From contig NC_052132.2 in the NCBI RefSeq assembly GCF_016086655.4, forward strand, positions 19,222,805 through 19,286,804: a stretch of 64,000 nucleotides of DNA. The letters are read 5' to 3'. Below the pieces are notes generated by a model that ran no database searches, was not told where the DNA came from, and saw only the letters and a list, made by a program, of their open reading frames with translations. Position numbers and translations under genes: made by a program. This DNA comes from Lepeophtheirus salmonis (Eukaryota; Arthropoda; Copepoda; Siphonostomatoida; Caligidae). Of the stretch, positions 48,105 to 61,560 are shown one piece after another (position 1 is the first letter of the stretch; the number at the start of each line of letters is the position of its first letter).

Positions 48105-49127
48105 CCAGGTGTAGAAAAAATAATAGGACCTGCCTCGAAGTAGTCATTAAAATTATCATAATTAAGCAAGATTATATTGTACATTGATTTTTTTTTTGAT
48201 TTTTTTTACTATAAAAATGTACATTAATTATGAATCTTTCCACCAATGAACCCCTTGGACATATTGACAACTTAGTCCTTTTTCATGATCCTCCGCTGCA
48301 GATTAACAGACGTCTTCAGGGCATCAATATTCGAGTGGCAGACTTTGCAGGCCTTCTTCTCAATTTGCCACCAAATGGAGTAATCCAGTTGATTCAGATC
48401 TGAGGGGGCCAAATTTTATTGGACCAGAAGTTCATTTTGCTACCCATTTCCTCTTGCATAATATTAGCAGTATTGGCCAAAGCCCTTATCTACTGAAATA
48501 CGTACGTGGCCTTGTTGCAATTATTCATGGTCTTGGTGATCTATTAGACTACATTTTCCTTCAACAACATCAATAAATAGTCGGATGGTGGAAAACGGTA
48601 TCCATTAGTAAACTAAATTGGAGGCATTTTTTCTCCAGTTGATGCCACAGCCCCCAACATCATCACAGAGGCCGGATGTTTGGTCTTGGTGACTGTCCTG
48701 ATGCTGTTGTCAGTCTTGCCAAAGCATACCACCCGATTATTTTGATGTTGTAGACGAGGTCAACGGTAAATATCTTTTCACCAGAGAAAAAAATTACCTG
48801 ATTGCATTACGCTTCAAATCATTCAAGACTCGTTGAAATCACTGAAGATAGATTTCTTTTTGACGTTAGGACAGCAGTAGCCTTTAATTTATCTAATCAA
48901 CCTTCATCCAGCCTTTCGGATGGCCTTGTCCATAGTAGACCAATGCACCTTCCTCTTCATGGCGTACTCTAACATATTCATAGTTGGGTTTACCTTAAAG
49001 GCCTCCTGCAGGAGTAACTGGCATTGCTCAGATTTATTAGGCGTCGACAAAGAGACAAAAGAACAGACACATATTGCTTTAATAATATATATAGGATTGT
49101 AAATCCTGATTATTTTTTAATGTGACA
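48105..49127 (-). mobile_element. Degenerate Tc1/mariner element, minus-strand transposase
   Basis: The left end (aggtgtagaaaaaataatag, with a TA before it) and the right end (gattattttttaatgtgaca) are imperfect inverted repeats. A less AT-rich interior on the minus strand reads as a transposase with stops and shifts. The N-terminal part lies at about 48900-49060. The core region at about 48690-48790 aligns with the usual phrase in which FxGEKxFTVD precedes a nucleic-acid-contacting stretch. The C-terminal half covers about 48240-48680. The order is correct and the length (~1.0 kb) is near complete. It resembles the small fragment at 60640-60750, which shares the N-terminal region. Confidence 0.7.
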
Positions 49128-49149
49128 GTTTTATTTTTGTGGGGAACCA

Positions 49150-49290
49150 GAACATTGTTTTTGTATTTGCTAAAGATGTTATGATTAGTCTTTCATACTT
49201 GAGAAAAGAACATCTAAGTATACAGTGTTATCATGAGTGTGCTCATAAATGACCGAGAGTAACATTCAGGATTTATTGTGGAGATGTCAT
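49150..49290 (+). repeat. Dispersed repeat D, copy 2
   Basis: Gattagtctttcatacttga, gaacatctaagtata and tcatgagtgtgctcat align with the copies at 46236 and 59366. A partial further unit (taagtataaagtaaccatgagtg) follows at about 49345. The stretch 49600-49815 aligns with 59560-59680, so the repeat unit may be longer than the block marked here. Confidence 0.5.
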
Positions 49291-52200
49291 TTATTACTTA
49301 TGAATATGTATTGGAGAAGCTTTAATCATTATTATCTTATTCTAAGTATAAAGTAACCATGAGTGCTTTTAGACAGTAAGTATCATTGTAGATTTCTTAG
49401 GCAACCTAGTATGGTTGTAAATCTTAAGGATTTTAAAGAGTGTGAGTTTTTTGATGTTGCCCAACTGAGAATTTTTTTCTTGCTAGAACTCTTATCATTT
49501 TCCTTTCATTCATGAGGACAACCCATGTAAGTACAAAGTATAATTACCATGTTTTGTTTTAGAAAATGACGGAAATTAACTCCAAGGGTTTGTTTGTTTT
49601 AGTTATAAGTGTAAGTCCCCGTTGGACTCAGAGTAGACATGAGGATTATAAACGGACTAATTCCTTCCTATATCCTCTTTGATACGATGTGGTACTTGTG
49701 ATTATTTCCTTTATCTCACAAAAGCTTGAAGCTAATATAATGAAACTTCATGACAGTTAAGCTTCTCTCCTCCAAAATATTGTTATTTTGAAAGTTTTCT
49801 CCCTTTGAAGTATATGTGGGAAAGATCAGCATAGTTGTCGTGGGGTTTAAATAACTTATCTGCAAGCAGCTATGAGATGAAATAAATAAATACAAACCCC
49901 CTAATCCATATCTAGCTTTAAAAGTATTTAAAAGCACTATCAAAAAATACATAAATTCGGACAAGTTGCAAATTAAATTTTTTAATTTCGGACGCTATTC
50001 GAATCATGTTTCTTGATTTCAGAAACATGAAATAGCAAAAATATAAGAGATAAATATACATGGGAGTGCAAATGCTTGAGTATTTATCTCTCGGGTGGAT
50101 AATATTCAAAATATAACGTACCTGCTGCTCTTGTACGCAGGGGAATCCTTGATTATTTGACAACCCTTCAGTTGAAGGATCTCACATTATTTTATGAGAA
50201 CAGATAGGGGAGGAACAGACACTCGTGTCCTGTTTGCTCCTATTTTCCAACTCCAGAATGTTAAATCCTCATTTCCAATACGATTGTATATTTCATTCAG
50301 ATTCTTCCATGTCAAAATGTATATTAATTATCATCCTGATAATATGTTGGATCAATTATGAAGAGGAATGTTCTCTTACTCTAAATCCTTCATTTACTTC
50401 AACAATCAAGAGTTATCATTTATATTCCGATAGATGATGTTGATGTTATAAGCCTTTTACATTCTTTGGTTTCATTTGTGCAAATTAATAATTAATTACA
50501 ACATCACTATCGGTATAGACATTTTGCATTACCGTCCTACAAAATCCAAGGTATCCTCTTTGTTGAGAAAGGCTTCATTCACTAACATGGACGATTCATG
50601 TTCGATTTATTAATAAGTTCTTGCACCACGATAAATCTAATTTATTTAAGAATACAAAATGAAGTTGAGCTCTTACAGGATTAAGGACCTAATAAATTAC
50701 AATTTGCCACTCCTTTATTGCTAAATTCAGTTTCCTATAAAAGATTTTTTTCATATTGCCTAATTTATTGTTTTATTAATCAATTAATTTAATACTATAA
50801 TATGCAATTCATAAAGGAACTAATTTGAATTCTTAATTGAATAATTAGTTCGAATATATCGCCTGGATTGGGTAACAAACCATTAGGAAAGGTAGAATAT
50901 AATATTGGATAAAGAATCTTCTGCTGTATCATTTCTTTCCCTTAATAAAAAAGGTATTCATCCAAAAGACTTCAAGATTCAACTCCCTACATTGGCAATG
51001 CTTCAAGGGGAATCCAGTTTACTTAATGTTGGTATAAGCACCTGTTATGGGATCATAACAATCATTTATACTTGAATAATCTTCATATTATCACAAACCA
51101 CAAAATATAGAATTGTTGAATTTTAACTACAAATAATTAGAACCTCGAACTTTAAACTTTTGTTTCTCAAAAATTATACCATCAATTGATTTGAAATTTC
51201 ACAGGATTATTTAAGAAAGGGTAATAATTACATAACAATCTCTTTTGATATTCTCAGTTGAAGTAATAACTTACCGTTAACCGTTAAGTGTCCGACAATT
51301 TGAAACGTCCGACGATGCGTAACTTACCCTAATACGTTTGTAGTACTTTGAAGATCAAATTCTATGGGTTTGGGTTTAGCGCTAGCTTACTAACTGTCAT
51401 TAACAATGTAATGTGTACACATGATGATATTATCTCCAAATTCAGCATTAACTTGTCCATTTTCCATTACGAATCATTTCTTAAAATCTATAAACAATAC
51501 ATAAGTCAAAACTATATTTGGAATTTAAAGAAACAATTATAATTACTAATATTTCCTTCATAAAAAAACGAACTATAGATAATAATTTTATATTTACGAT
51601 CCTGAATCATACTACAATATCAAAAAGATGCTGAGTTATTGACTTCCTTTTTTTTTTGTTTACGCCCATTTCCAATGAATGTCAGAACATTACACAAAAG
51701 AATAACAAAAGAGGAATAAGTTACTCCTTCTTGGAAGCTCATATGATCAAAAAAATATATAACTTGTAAGAAAATAACAATTTATGTTTACAGTGTATAA
51801 AAATATTTTGAGAATTAATGTTTAAATAAAAGATTTATGGTTATATTTTTTATCTTATATCTTTTCTTATGAATATGTAAAATAAAAGCAAGAAAAAAAA
51901 ACTACCTTGTTTATTTAAATATGTTTTAATATTCATAAATAATACAAAAAAATCTTTAAAAAATTACATTTATTGCCTGAATTAAGATATCTTTTCAACT
52001 TTTTTATACACTTAAAACCAAGATAATAAAAAGAAAAATTAAAGACATAGTAACACACAAATCTAACAAAACACTATAAAGTTCTTAAATTCAAGACCAA
52101 GATATGTTTTCATAACAAAGAAGTGAGCAATAGTTTTTCTTTGTTTTCTTTCGGTTGCTCGCCAATATATCGACTTCAAAAGTAATCAATTAAAATCTGA

Positions 52201-53190
52201 TGCTCATTATAATATTTATAAACTACATATAGTTTAAAAAAATAATCCAAATACACAATTTCCTTTTTTTAACCCCACAAGGTTCATGAGTTGTTATAAC
52301 TGTCTGATATTATGTCATATAGATCTTTCTTCATCTTTAAGCTTAAAAACATTTGTTTAATATTTTAATTGGTTTAAAACATAGATTTTTGATGACTTTT
52401 CAATGAAGGTTTTGGAATTTCTTGGTAGAAATTATGAAATGTTTTATTCAAAGTCTCTAATTGACTATTTTTACCGATATTTATAACAAAATAAATGTTT
52501 TTCCCTAAATAACAAATCAATTTTTTTTAAACGTGGTGTTAGCTTTTTTTTATTATACAATATATTTACACCCTAATATTTTAATCGAAATTCTAGCAGT
52601 TAAAAAACAGGGGTTGAGTAGAGAAGAAACAAGGAACAAAAAGAGTTGGAAAAGAGAAAAAAGTCAATGTTTTGACAATTTAGAGAAAAAAGGAAGTTAA
52701 TTTTTGTATTTATTTTGTGATAGTGTTTTGAAGAATCATTTAATCAAGTTAATTTATTGCGCTGCATTAAAAAAATAACGATTGGAGTCTAAGTTGAAGA
52801 GTCCAATCTTGTTTGTCAAACCAAGGACATCCCTATACACAATCTCTTTTTATAACAATTAAATTCATCTATCTAAAATTTATATTTAAAAAAAAAAGAC
52901 TTCTACTTCACGATGTCAAACTGCGCCTAAAAAACGTTTTACTTTTCTACATATTTCTTTCTCTATAATATGCACACTGGAAGGTAATTAGTAAAAATTT
53001 TCATTTTTTATATCTAATGATCTATTTATCATATATTTGCTATCGAATATATGAAACTTCGTACTCCAAAAATTGTCAAATTGCTTGAATCAAGGATTCC
53101 TTTATCTCAATTTAAAAAATAATATATGTATGGTGTTATAACGATTAATATAATCAAATTTAACATTTGAAATATAACCGTGGTACAGTA
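49291..53190. other. AT-rich DNA without recognisable genes
   Basis: Only short frames were seen (82 codons or fewer), with no motif I can support. About 49600-49815 is repeat-D-related sequence. Confidence 0.4.
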
Positions 53191-53199
53191 TTGTTGTAT

Positions 53200-54110
53200 T
53201 TAGAAATCATTAAGAAATCATTGTTTAAAGTTACTGATCTCCATGTTCTCCTTCTCTCCAAAAAAAATCTGAAAAGATTCCTGGGATCCACAGGAACACA
53301 AACTTTATTGTACATTTTCGAAATGTCAGCAACGAGAACAATTTTATTGAAACCCTAACGGTATACAAGATCTATAAGATCGTATTGAATTTTAGGAACT
53401 ACCATCAAGGAAGAGTTCAGAGAGTTATTTGTCTCTAAGAATATTGAACCATCAACTTTGTCAACGTTGATCAAGCTTTCAATACACTATCATGAGGTAT
53501 GTAATTAACCTTGGAAGTATCTGCCAATTTAATTTCTTCAACAGGCGCCAATTCTGCATATCCATCCTGTATCGCATTCTCCATTACTTACGCATTTTTT
53601 CCTAAATTTAAATTCTAGAATAATAAACCGTTTTAAGGCTCTTCTGTAATGGAATAGGAACCTCTATAGTATCATTTTCAAGTTTTCTAACACTAAATTA
53701 AAATATCCTTTGTGTACATTGTTCTTTGATCGATAATTGAATTTTCGAAGTAAGACCTTTTTCTTCTAACTTATAGAATTTTGAAATATCACAACATTCT
53801 CAAAATCCTGAGACATGGGAAACAAATTTCATGCTTGTTTTTAGATCGTATTGTATTTCAAAACATATTACCCATACAAATCTAGTATTTTTGGCGAAGC
53901 CATCATTTGATTCTCCAAATCTCGTAGACAAGAAGTAACAAATCGTGACATCATATCCAACCAAATTAGAATATCTATATTTCAAGGTAGATGGTATGGT
54001 CGGCAAGGCTTAGACTATTAAGATGAGGGTATTCCATGACAATTCTAGGCTTAATTTTTGACGCATTATACAAACTTACGATAAAAAATATATCAATGAT
54101 ATCCGGCTCA
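53200..54110 (-). pseudogene. BEL/Pao retrotransposon pol remnant (protease end, linker, reverse transcriptase start)
   Basis: Minus-strand frames line up with BEL/Pao pol in order. The end of the aspartic protease region (LNSLSLADHTIYLE, then IDILI, about 54060-53960) is followed by the NTRFVWVI block (about 53890). Next comes a linker with SKFYKLEEKGL (about 53785-53750) and a stretch resembling the segment before the reverse transcriptase (MENAIQDGYAELAPVEEIKL, about 53585-53525). After that come VNYIPHDSVLK and STLTKLMVQYS (about 53510-53440). The reverse transcriptase start follows, with SLMVVPKIQYDLIDLVYR and KIVLVADISKMYNKVCVP (about 53400-53290), then DPRNLFRFFWRE. ADIsKMY is the first catalytic Asp motif of the RT. 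Stops and frameshifts interrupt it throughout, and the rest of pol, gag and the terminal repeats are not seen. Confidence 0.8.
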
Positions 54111-55380
54111 AACTACCATATGTAAGAACCCAAGGCTCTCTTCCCAACCTCTTTTCACAACTGACACAGATGTGTATTCACAATGAGGTTTTTATTAACA
54201 AAACTAACAAAAAGAGAAAAAACAATAACAAGAAATACAAAAAAGGATTCATAATTACAAACAAAACAAGGAATTCTGAACACCAAACAATTAATAAAAT
54301 AAACAAACGCAACCTCCTTTGAAGTGTCCAATTCACTATCTATGGCATAGGTGATACTGATGGTGCCAAATTTACAAATGTTTCTCATGTAATTATTTAT
54401 AATAAAGGATAGAAATGGCATAATAACCTACAAATCATTTTTATTTTTTTTTACAAATTATAACTATTTCTAAGACTTTTAATAAGCAGCCTAACTTCTC
54501 TTATTTATGTTGTTTCTTTCTTACACAATTTTAGAAACTCGAATTAAAATACGTGTATCATCATCGTCTTACTCGAACTTGACTCAATTTTTAATCATCA
54601 AAATCTTAAACTTCAGAATTTTGTAACCAGGAGTATTGTACTCATGAATAATGAAAAGTAACATTGATAATTTGTTGCAGTATTATTTAAGTCCTGAGAG
54701 TATTATTTAGGATATTCATAGGAATAATTTGTGCTTACTTCCTTATTTGATACTGCTCATACTGCATTTTCATTTCCTAGCTGATGTAAATATTATTATG
54801 AAATGGTATGGCAACTTAGTTGTTCTCCTCTCAAACATTATTTAAACTGTAAGGGTTATCTGATTATTTTTTGGTTTTCTTTCTTTTTACATACCAAAAA
54901 GTTCACGATTTAGAAACTTAAATAGCAGAATGTACTTTATTCTGCTATCAACATTTACTCAACCTAAAATACGAAAAAAATGTTTTCCAGTTTAATTTTG
55001 TTAATGCATCAATAATGTTTTATTTATGGATAGTCATTATTTAAAAAATCAAATCATTCTTGAATGTAAATTGTTACACAGAGAGAGAAAGTAAAATTAT
55101 ATACCAGATGTAAAGAAAAAAATATTTTTTCATATTGATGGATTTATTTGGTACAAACGTGAAATCATTTATATAATGATGAAACTTACATTTAACTACC
55201 ATAAAATTACATAAATCATCATGTTGGTGACCGAGGAAGAAACCATTTTTGTATAAATTTATATGATTTATAAGGTTCCAAGAATTCTTATGGACCCAAT
55301 CAAGAGATTCCATTATATATTGTGCATTAAAAAAATCATTTTTTTAATAACTTTATAAATTATTATTAATTTTTTCTATA
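54111..55380. other. AT-rich DNA without recognisable genes
   Basis: An 88-codon minus frame at 54155-54421 is rich in Phe and Val, without recognisable motifs. About 54885-54940 resembles 59680-59730, so it is probably part of a dispersed repeat. Confidence 0.35.
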
Positions 55381-55430
55381 AATGTTTATCTCTTTGGCAA
55401 TCATAATCATGCTTACATATTTGTCGATCC

Positions 55431-55500
55431 TGACAATCTCCATTATTTTATTAGCATTTTTGACGATTTCCATTATTTTATTCACATTTTTGACAATTGC
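55431..55500 (+). repeat. Short tandem repeat, 30 bp unit, about 2.3 copies
   Basis: Two 30-base units beginning tgacaatctccattatttta and tgacgatttccattatttta are followed by a partial third (tgacaattgc). In one plus-strand frame it would encode a repeated LTISIIL motif, but there is no other support for coding. Confidence 0.75.
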
Positions 55501-56029
55501 CCTTCTAGAGTGTGGTGTATCTTTGGGCGTTCAAATTACTGGGACAGAATTGACAAAACCAAAATCTTGCATGATTCACTGTTACAATATCAGAACCATA
55601 AACAGTAAACACATTTTTAGGTACCTAGCATGTCTTTACGCCTTTATCTATGAAAATACAAAAAAAAAAAAAAAACGGCGAATATTCTCTTGGTTTGTGT
55701 CCATTTTTTACAGACACTCAAACAATATTGAGTCAAACAATCAAATAATCTGAAAAAAGTTTTTTTGAACAAAATTATATATTTCTAACGCCATCTTGTG
55801 CATACCAATTGCAGTTATATAACGGAATACTAAAGTATTTAGTTTAAAAATAATAAATATCTTTTTACAAAACCTATTATTACATAGATAAATATAATAA
55901 AATATCAGCTAAAAGATTCTTTTTTTTTTTTGTAAAATTAAGCTTGACTTTCTGATGCCTCTGTAATTAGTATGTCCTTCAAAATATATGACTAAAGTAC
56001 AAAATTTTATGGTATAAATGTCATTCAAT
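55501..56029. other. AT-rich DNA
   Basis: No supported gene. Poly-A lies at about 55659-55674 and poly-T at about 55920-55932. Confidence 0.4.
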
Positions 56030-56440
56030 CCATGTCTTAGACATAGGAAAATAAAAATAATGAGCGGTAAATATGGTTTCCAGGCGGTGGTAGAAGGAAT
56101 GAAACCCGATACAGATGTAGTTATCTGGCATGGCTGACAACGACTTTGAGGGCCTCTGTGTTTCAATACCAAACACTGCAGGCTTTACCCTCAACATGCA
56201 CCCAAAATATGTAGTAAAGGGGTTGTCATTAGAGCTGTAGGAAGACCAACAGTGTCAAAAAAGAGTTTAAACTCACTCAAAAGACTCACTTAAAACTTAT
56301 TTAAAAAAGTTCTGCAACGGAGGAGATAGGTTTTTTACATTACTGGTGTCAAAAGTGGCCTTTCCACCCACTTTTTGATAGCTCTCTGGACAGTCTGTCG
56401 TGAAACCTGGATATCTCTTGCATGAGCCCTCACAGACTTA
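56030..56440 (-). mobile_element. Truncated maT-like Tc1/mariner element sharing the 11052 deletion
   Basis: The plus strand matches 11160-11580. The copy contains the C-terminal region (about 56060-56240), the same deletion junction (about 56250-56320, agtgtcaaaaaagagtttaa) and then N-terminal sequence (ctggtgtcaaaagtggcctt at about 56342). It ends abruptly near 56440, before the N-terminal end and its inverted repeat. No terminal repeats are visible, so both ends are lost. Confidence 0.75.
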
Positions 56441-59365
56441 TAAATAAATAAAATTTAATTGTTTAAATTATAATTGAATAAAGTAAGCAATAGTATATTG
56501 GAATTTACCAAAAATCCATACAAAAATGCAAATGGTCAACCATGAATATCTCATATATTTCTTTCAAAAAAATTTCTTCGTTTTTTTTTCTTTCAAGATT
56601 TATCGCTTGATTTATTAGTTTTGGAGGATTTTTTCAAAGAAAAAAAAACTTTATATATTTATTTACTTATCCTTTAAATTGATATAAGTCTTTCATAATT
56701 TATTGATGCTTATGAAACATATATTCGTACTTAAGACAATATAAATACTTCAAGTTTCATGTAAATATAGGTCATTCTATGAAAAGTAGATCTGTCTATG
56801 TTTTCGTATACCTTACCTTCATACTTTATCAAAGAAAGTAAAATGCATGTGTTTTTTTCATGCTTATTATAAGGACAGATAACTTTAAAGTAATTTCAGA
56901 TAAAAATGTTCAAAAATTAGTACATATTCGTTCTGTTATAAAAGCATTTTTTCAAATTAATTAAATTTAAAGGGGAAATTATTTAATTAATGGGGATATG
57001 CACAAAACACGTGACTTCCTGAAGAAGAGACTAAGCCTTAAAACCACATTTATTCTCGTTGGGGAGGAGTTCAACTTAAAACCATAGTGCTTGAATAATA
57101 TACCAAGATCGCATAAACGAGGCCATAGGGAATAAGTTGGAAAAGTTGGAAAAAATAGGAAAGGGATCGGCTTGTTATTTAAAATTTATAAATAAATATA
57201 GATCTTAATTAAAAACATTGTCATTTAAGAAATATGAATAAATATTTGTAGGCCACTTGAGAATATTATTTGTCTAATGTAAAAGAGTAAAAAGTAAACT
57301 ACGGTTTTCTTGGAAGTAATAAAGAACTTAACCACATAGGAGTCCATGTGGTTTTCGAATGACCCCTAATAAATAATTTTTTTGAAGTTTTATTGGATGA
57401 CCAAAAATTTCAAAAGGGGAATGAGAAAATGAAATATCTTATTTTTACTACCAATCAGGAATGCACTTATTAATTGCAACTAATTGGTAATCAGCCACAT
57501 TGATTAATTGGTAATCAGAAAACGTTCCAAACTAAGTTTTTTGTGGTTTAAATACTACTCGTTTAGGTCGTAGGATACAAAATTTTTTTTTTTTAACTGA
57601 AGCTTGTTGTTTTTCCACTATAGTAGCAATGCTAAAAATGTAACCTTAGCTCTTTAAAAAAATAGGTTCATTGTTTGAATTGTTGGGATTATCATAGAAG
57701 AAGTATCTTCTCTTTTGAATCCACTTTAATAATAATTTCTTCAAAAGGTTTTAGAAAGGCAAATAATATTTTTTGTAACTCATCATTCAGATATAAGCAT
57801 TCAATCAAGAAATACTTATTACTTAAACTACATGGCTAGTTTAGACTGTATTTAGTATTTTCTAGAAAATTAATGAATGATTTATCGGTATTGGCTAATT
57901 TCCAACTGCCACTTAATCGCCAAATTACTTATTGTTGAATAACAAATATGTATTTATACAAACTTTAATCAATCATTCATCGTTAGGTGTATCTAAAATA
58001 GTTATTTTTTAATTAATCAAAGACATTCATTACCGAAAATTATATTTATGATTATGAAATACAAGTATGATTTATAAGTTATATGGAGAACTATGAAACA
58101 AAAACATCAATTGGCAAAAAGAAAATATATAATTAGAATAATCAAAAGGAAATAACATATTTTATGTATATATCTATATGTTTAAATCAAAAATTTATCA
58201 GCTTGGAATTTTTTTTTAAATTACAACATATTGCCTACTTATTTCTATCAAACCCATAATATACCTTAAAGTATTTTTTTTAAATTATAGATTTTGTATA
58301 CTTTTAGGATTACAGTATCATTTTCCAAATAAACAAAAAATACTAGCTCCTTCCATTTCCCAAGAAAATTAAGGAACACTCTGAATGTAAAAATAGTTTT
58401 TCTTCCTTAACAAACATAAGATCACCAATAATGATACTATTTAATACAATTTGTAATAATTAGGCATTAACAACAGAATATTTTTTATTATGTTCTCAAA
58501 TAAATTATTAAAAATATTTACTGAGGATAATTTTGAAAACTATTCACATCATTTAGTAAACATAAATGAACATCACAAGTCTTTTTTATGCACCATCTCA
58601 TACACAATACACAAATTTTATCTGGATGTATTGCAAATTTATTGAAACACTTGTAATTTTTCAAATTACATTTAATTGGTTCTGTTTTGTATCATATGTA
58701 TTTAATACTATGGTAGGTACTTAAACATTATCTCCACATCAAAGGATATTACGTAAAGTGAAACTATAATTTACCAATTCATAGATTGATAAAAAATCCC
58801 TTCAAACCTAGAGGATACAAGTATCACAAAGAACTCTAACATGAATAAAATTGATGTTTACATGAGAACTAAATAATATTTTAAGCATAGATACTTTAAT
58901 ATTATATAAAAATTTCTTTGATTGATAAATCATTTCCTTCTAAAACATACGTTTTAAGTTGGTTTTTTTTTTCCAAATTTAGAAAAATTAGGCGATTGAG
59001 TAACTTACAAAAATAATAAATACTATCTTTTAATAAATCATTTTTATATAAAATTTGATATCTCAGTTTTAAGAAAAATTGTTTCAAAACTAGCAAATTA
59101 ACCAATATTAAATTTATAGGACATTGGTGTTCCCAAGGTGCAAAAGTACTAATATATAAATAGTAGCAAGCTTTTTTAACTTCTTATAAGTCTAAGAATG
59201 TTGATTTGCAGTCAAATTTAATCAATTACATCTGAAAATCATTTGAACTATTTGCCCACCTAAAATAATCCACTTAATAAATTCAAAGTCATGGAAATAA
59301 TCAGACCATTAGAGTTGTAAAATCTTTGTATTATTAAGTTTCTGATTTTTTTTTTTTGTAGTTGG
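56441..59365. other. AT-rich DNA without recognisable genes
   Basis: A slightly less AT-rich patch at 57005-57170 shows no coding signal. The remainder is low-complexity AT-rich sequence. Confidence 0.4.
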
Positions 59366-59680
59366 TAATAGAAATAGTGTTTTTACAAAACTGTAATCAT
59401 TATTATTTCATTCTTGAGAAGAGAACATTTTTGTATAAGATAACTGCTTATGTGCCTGAGCGACTTAACGTCGAAGAGTAAGACTGAGGACTTGTTGAGG
59501 ACGCGTAGATAAGTTGATGTAAACTCAAAATATATTTGGAGTACTTATGTCCTTACTAAATACAAAGTGCGATTTGTGTTTATTTCCTTCGTCTCAAAGA
59601 TACTTGCAAATAATGAAATCAAACTCTATAACATATAAGTCGCTCTACTACAAAATCTTCTCCAAATTGTCAGGTTTACT
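59366..59680 (+). repeat. Dispersed repeat D, copy 3
   Basis: Tttcattcttgagaagagaa and the following acatttttgtata align with 49195 and 46255. Its downstream part (tttatttccttcgtctca, about 59578) aligns with 49705-49790 (ttatttcctttatctcac). Confidence 0.5.
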
Positions 59681-60639
59681 TTTTTTACATACCAAAAGTG
59701 TTTAAAGTTAAGTTTCTAGATACTTAATCTTTATTTGCGTACTTTACTATTCAAAACGAACCCAATCTCTTTAGTGGAAAAACAAAACAAATCAAGAATA
59801 ATCAGATCAGCTTTTTGTTCATTGAAGCTAATACCTTTAATTACATATGAATTATTCACATTTCTGTACTCATAATGATTATCATGTTTATTAAACCCTC
59901 AATAAATAGATAAATAACAAGGCTCTTCAATAATTTATGATCCCTCTTTTCTTGTCGGCGAACTACTTTGAATTGATCAAATCATCAATGGGTGATGGTA
60001 TAAGATAAATCAATTTTGAAAATTAATTAAAAATTGCATTTTTGAAAAAGAAGGATGAAGTTTATTCATCAAAGGTTGACATTCACTTATTTTTTTTTAT
60101 ACAGATTATAAATACAATTATTGTAATAACCACATTTAGAAATTATTTTTTGAAAAAATACTAAAATATTTTTGGTATTGTAATAAAATTAAAATAATTA
60201 TAATAATATTTAACTTTTTTTTGTATGTATATTTCTGTATATAAATATAAATTAAATTAAAAAGAGAACAAGTTTTTGTATATGTTTTTTACAATTGTTT
60301 ATTTATTACAAAGTAAGGAAGACTAGAGATCTACTTCTCCAACATCACAAAGGTATAAAGCCTTAAATTTTACATAGTTAAAAAATATATATTTATTATT
60401 TTTTCCAACTTTTTTTTGAGATATAGGACAAAAACTGTTGCTTCTCAAAAAAAAAAAAATGCTTTTTGTTAAAGTAGTTTTAGTTTTGTTTTTTAAATGG
60501 AATTGGCTTTTAATTGTTTTTTTATCAATTAATGATATCATTTTAACTACTGATAATTTTGCTATCAGTTGATACAAATTTAAAAAAAAAATTAACTGAC
60601 TCATTGATGATAAATTTTAGAGATTTTAATGGTTAATAT
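59681..60639. other. AT-rich DNA without recognisable genes
   Basis: The 93-codon minus frame at 60323-60604 is Lys/Phe-rich and low in complexity, and I do not support it as a gene. Confidence 0.4.
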
Positions 60640-60755
60640 CCAAGGGGACAGTTGCCATTATCTTTGCATTACTTATAATTTCACAAACGGCAGAGCCTTG
60701 CATTGCTCGGAGTTATTTGGCATCAACAAACATACAATTTTGCTTCAATGATTCA
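60640..60755 (-). mobile_element. Tc1/mariner N-terminal fragment
   Basis: The minus strand reads MFVDAK, a stop, then LRAMQGSAVCEIISNAK. This matches the N-terminal start seen in reverse in the element at 48105-49127, whose antisense is cattgctcagatttattagg there and cattgctcggagttatttgg here. It is only about 110 bp, with no ends. Confidence 0.45.
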
Positions 60756-60872
60756 GAAAATACAGTGCTCTCTGTATACATTTTTTAAATCACACACTAG
60801 ATTACCTAGATTTGATTTCTTAAATCAAGTATCTACAATTCCAAATGACTTACTTTAAACATAGTATACATA

Positions 60873-61560
60873 CAGTGTGAAAAATTGAAAGATACACACA
60901 CTTGTATTATATTGACTTAAGATGTTTTATATAAGGAAATTAGAACTATCTGTAATTGTATAGGTAGCCAAATATCTCAAGTAACTACAACTTTTTGAAT
61001 TTTTTAAATACGGACGCAAAATGTCTTCACATCGAGATTAAAGACTTAGGGTGTCAAATCTTCTTCGTGTGGGTCCTATTCCAACAGAATTTGCCAAGAT
61101 AACAGGAATTGCTACCTTGAACATTTACAATATTAAGAAGAGGCTACACCTCAACAAAACCATTGAAAGGAAGGAGGGCTCCGGAAGAAAGCCCATCATT
61201 AATTGGTATACCATCAAAGATGCATCTAATCTTCTTCCCAGAGGGCTACAGGCTTACTACATCAATTTACATTGATATTTTCAAGGTCAATATGCTCTGC
61301 AGTGTCCAGGCAAATTTCCCCGACAGCAACGTCGTCTTCAGCAAAATGGGCCACTGCTTGCACTGCTAAATTTACTCAGACCATCTGAGCTGACAACATC
61401 GCCTTATGTAACCAGATAATGTGGACACAACACAGTCAGAGTGTCAATCCTTTCGATTTTTCCCCCTATCTGTACATCCAGAAGAGGGCTTCTAGCGTCT
61501 GTCACCCGAACGTTGAACCCACAAAGATCTCTGTCCATTCGTAAAAGTTGCAATTTATTT
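60873..61560 (+). mobile_element. Internally deleted Tc1/mariner element, plus-strand transposase
   Basis: A TA precedes a candidate left end (cagtgtgaaaaattgaaaga). The plus strand has an ATG near 61021, then SNLLRVGPIPTEFAKITGI and ATLNIYNIKKRLHLNKTI, a helix-turn-helix region (61050-61165). A basic GSGRKP follows. It then jumps to core and C-terminal sequence: LLPRGLQAYYINLH (about 61232-61275), ANFPDSNVVF (about 61303-61335, normally just before the second catalytic Asp), and degraded sequence to about 61540. The segment with the first catalytic Asp is missing. No right inverted repeat was found. Confidence 0.65.

Noticed and set aside
54155..54421. 88-codon minus-strand frame rich in Phe and Val
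   Set aside because: No conserved motif, AT-driven composition, and it lies next to the BEL/Pao remnant without continuing its reading frame.
55382..55753. 123-codon plus-strand frame with a repetitive hydrophobic N-terminus
   Set aside because: The hydrophobic part is explained by a 30 bp tandem repeat, and a poly-Lys run comes from a poly-A tract. There is no other coding evidence.
60323..60604. 93-codon minus-strand frame
   Set aside because: Lys/Phe/Ile-rich low complexity that spans poly-A and poly-T tracts, with no motif.
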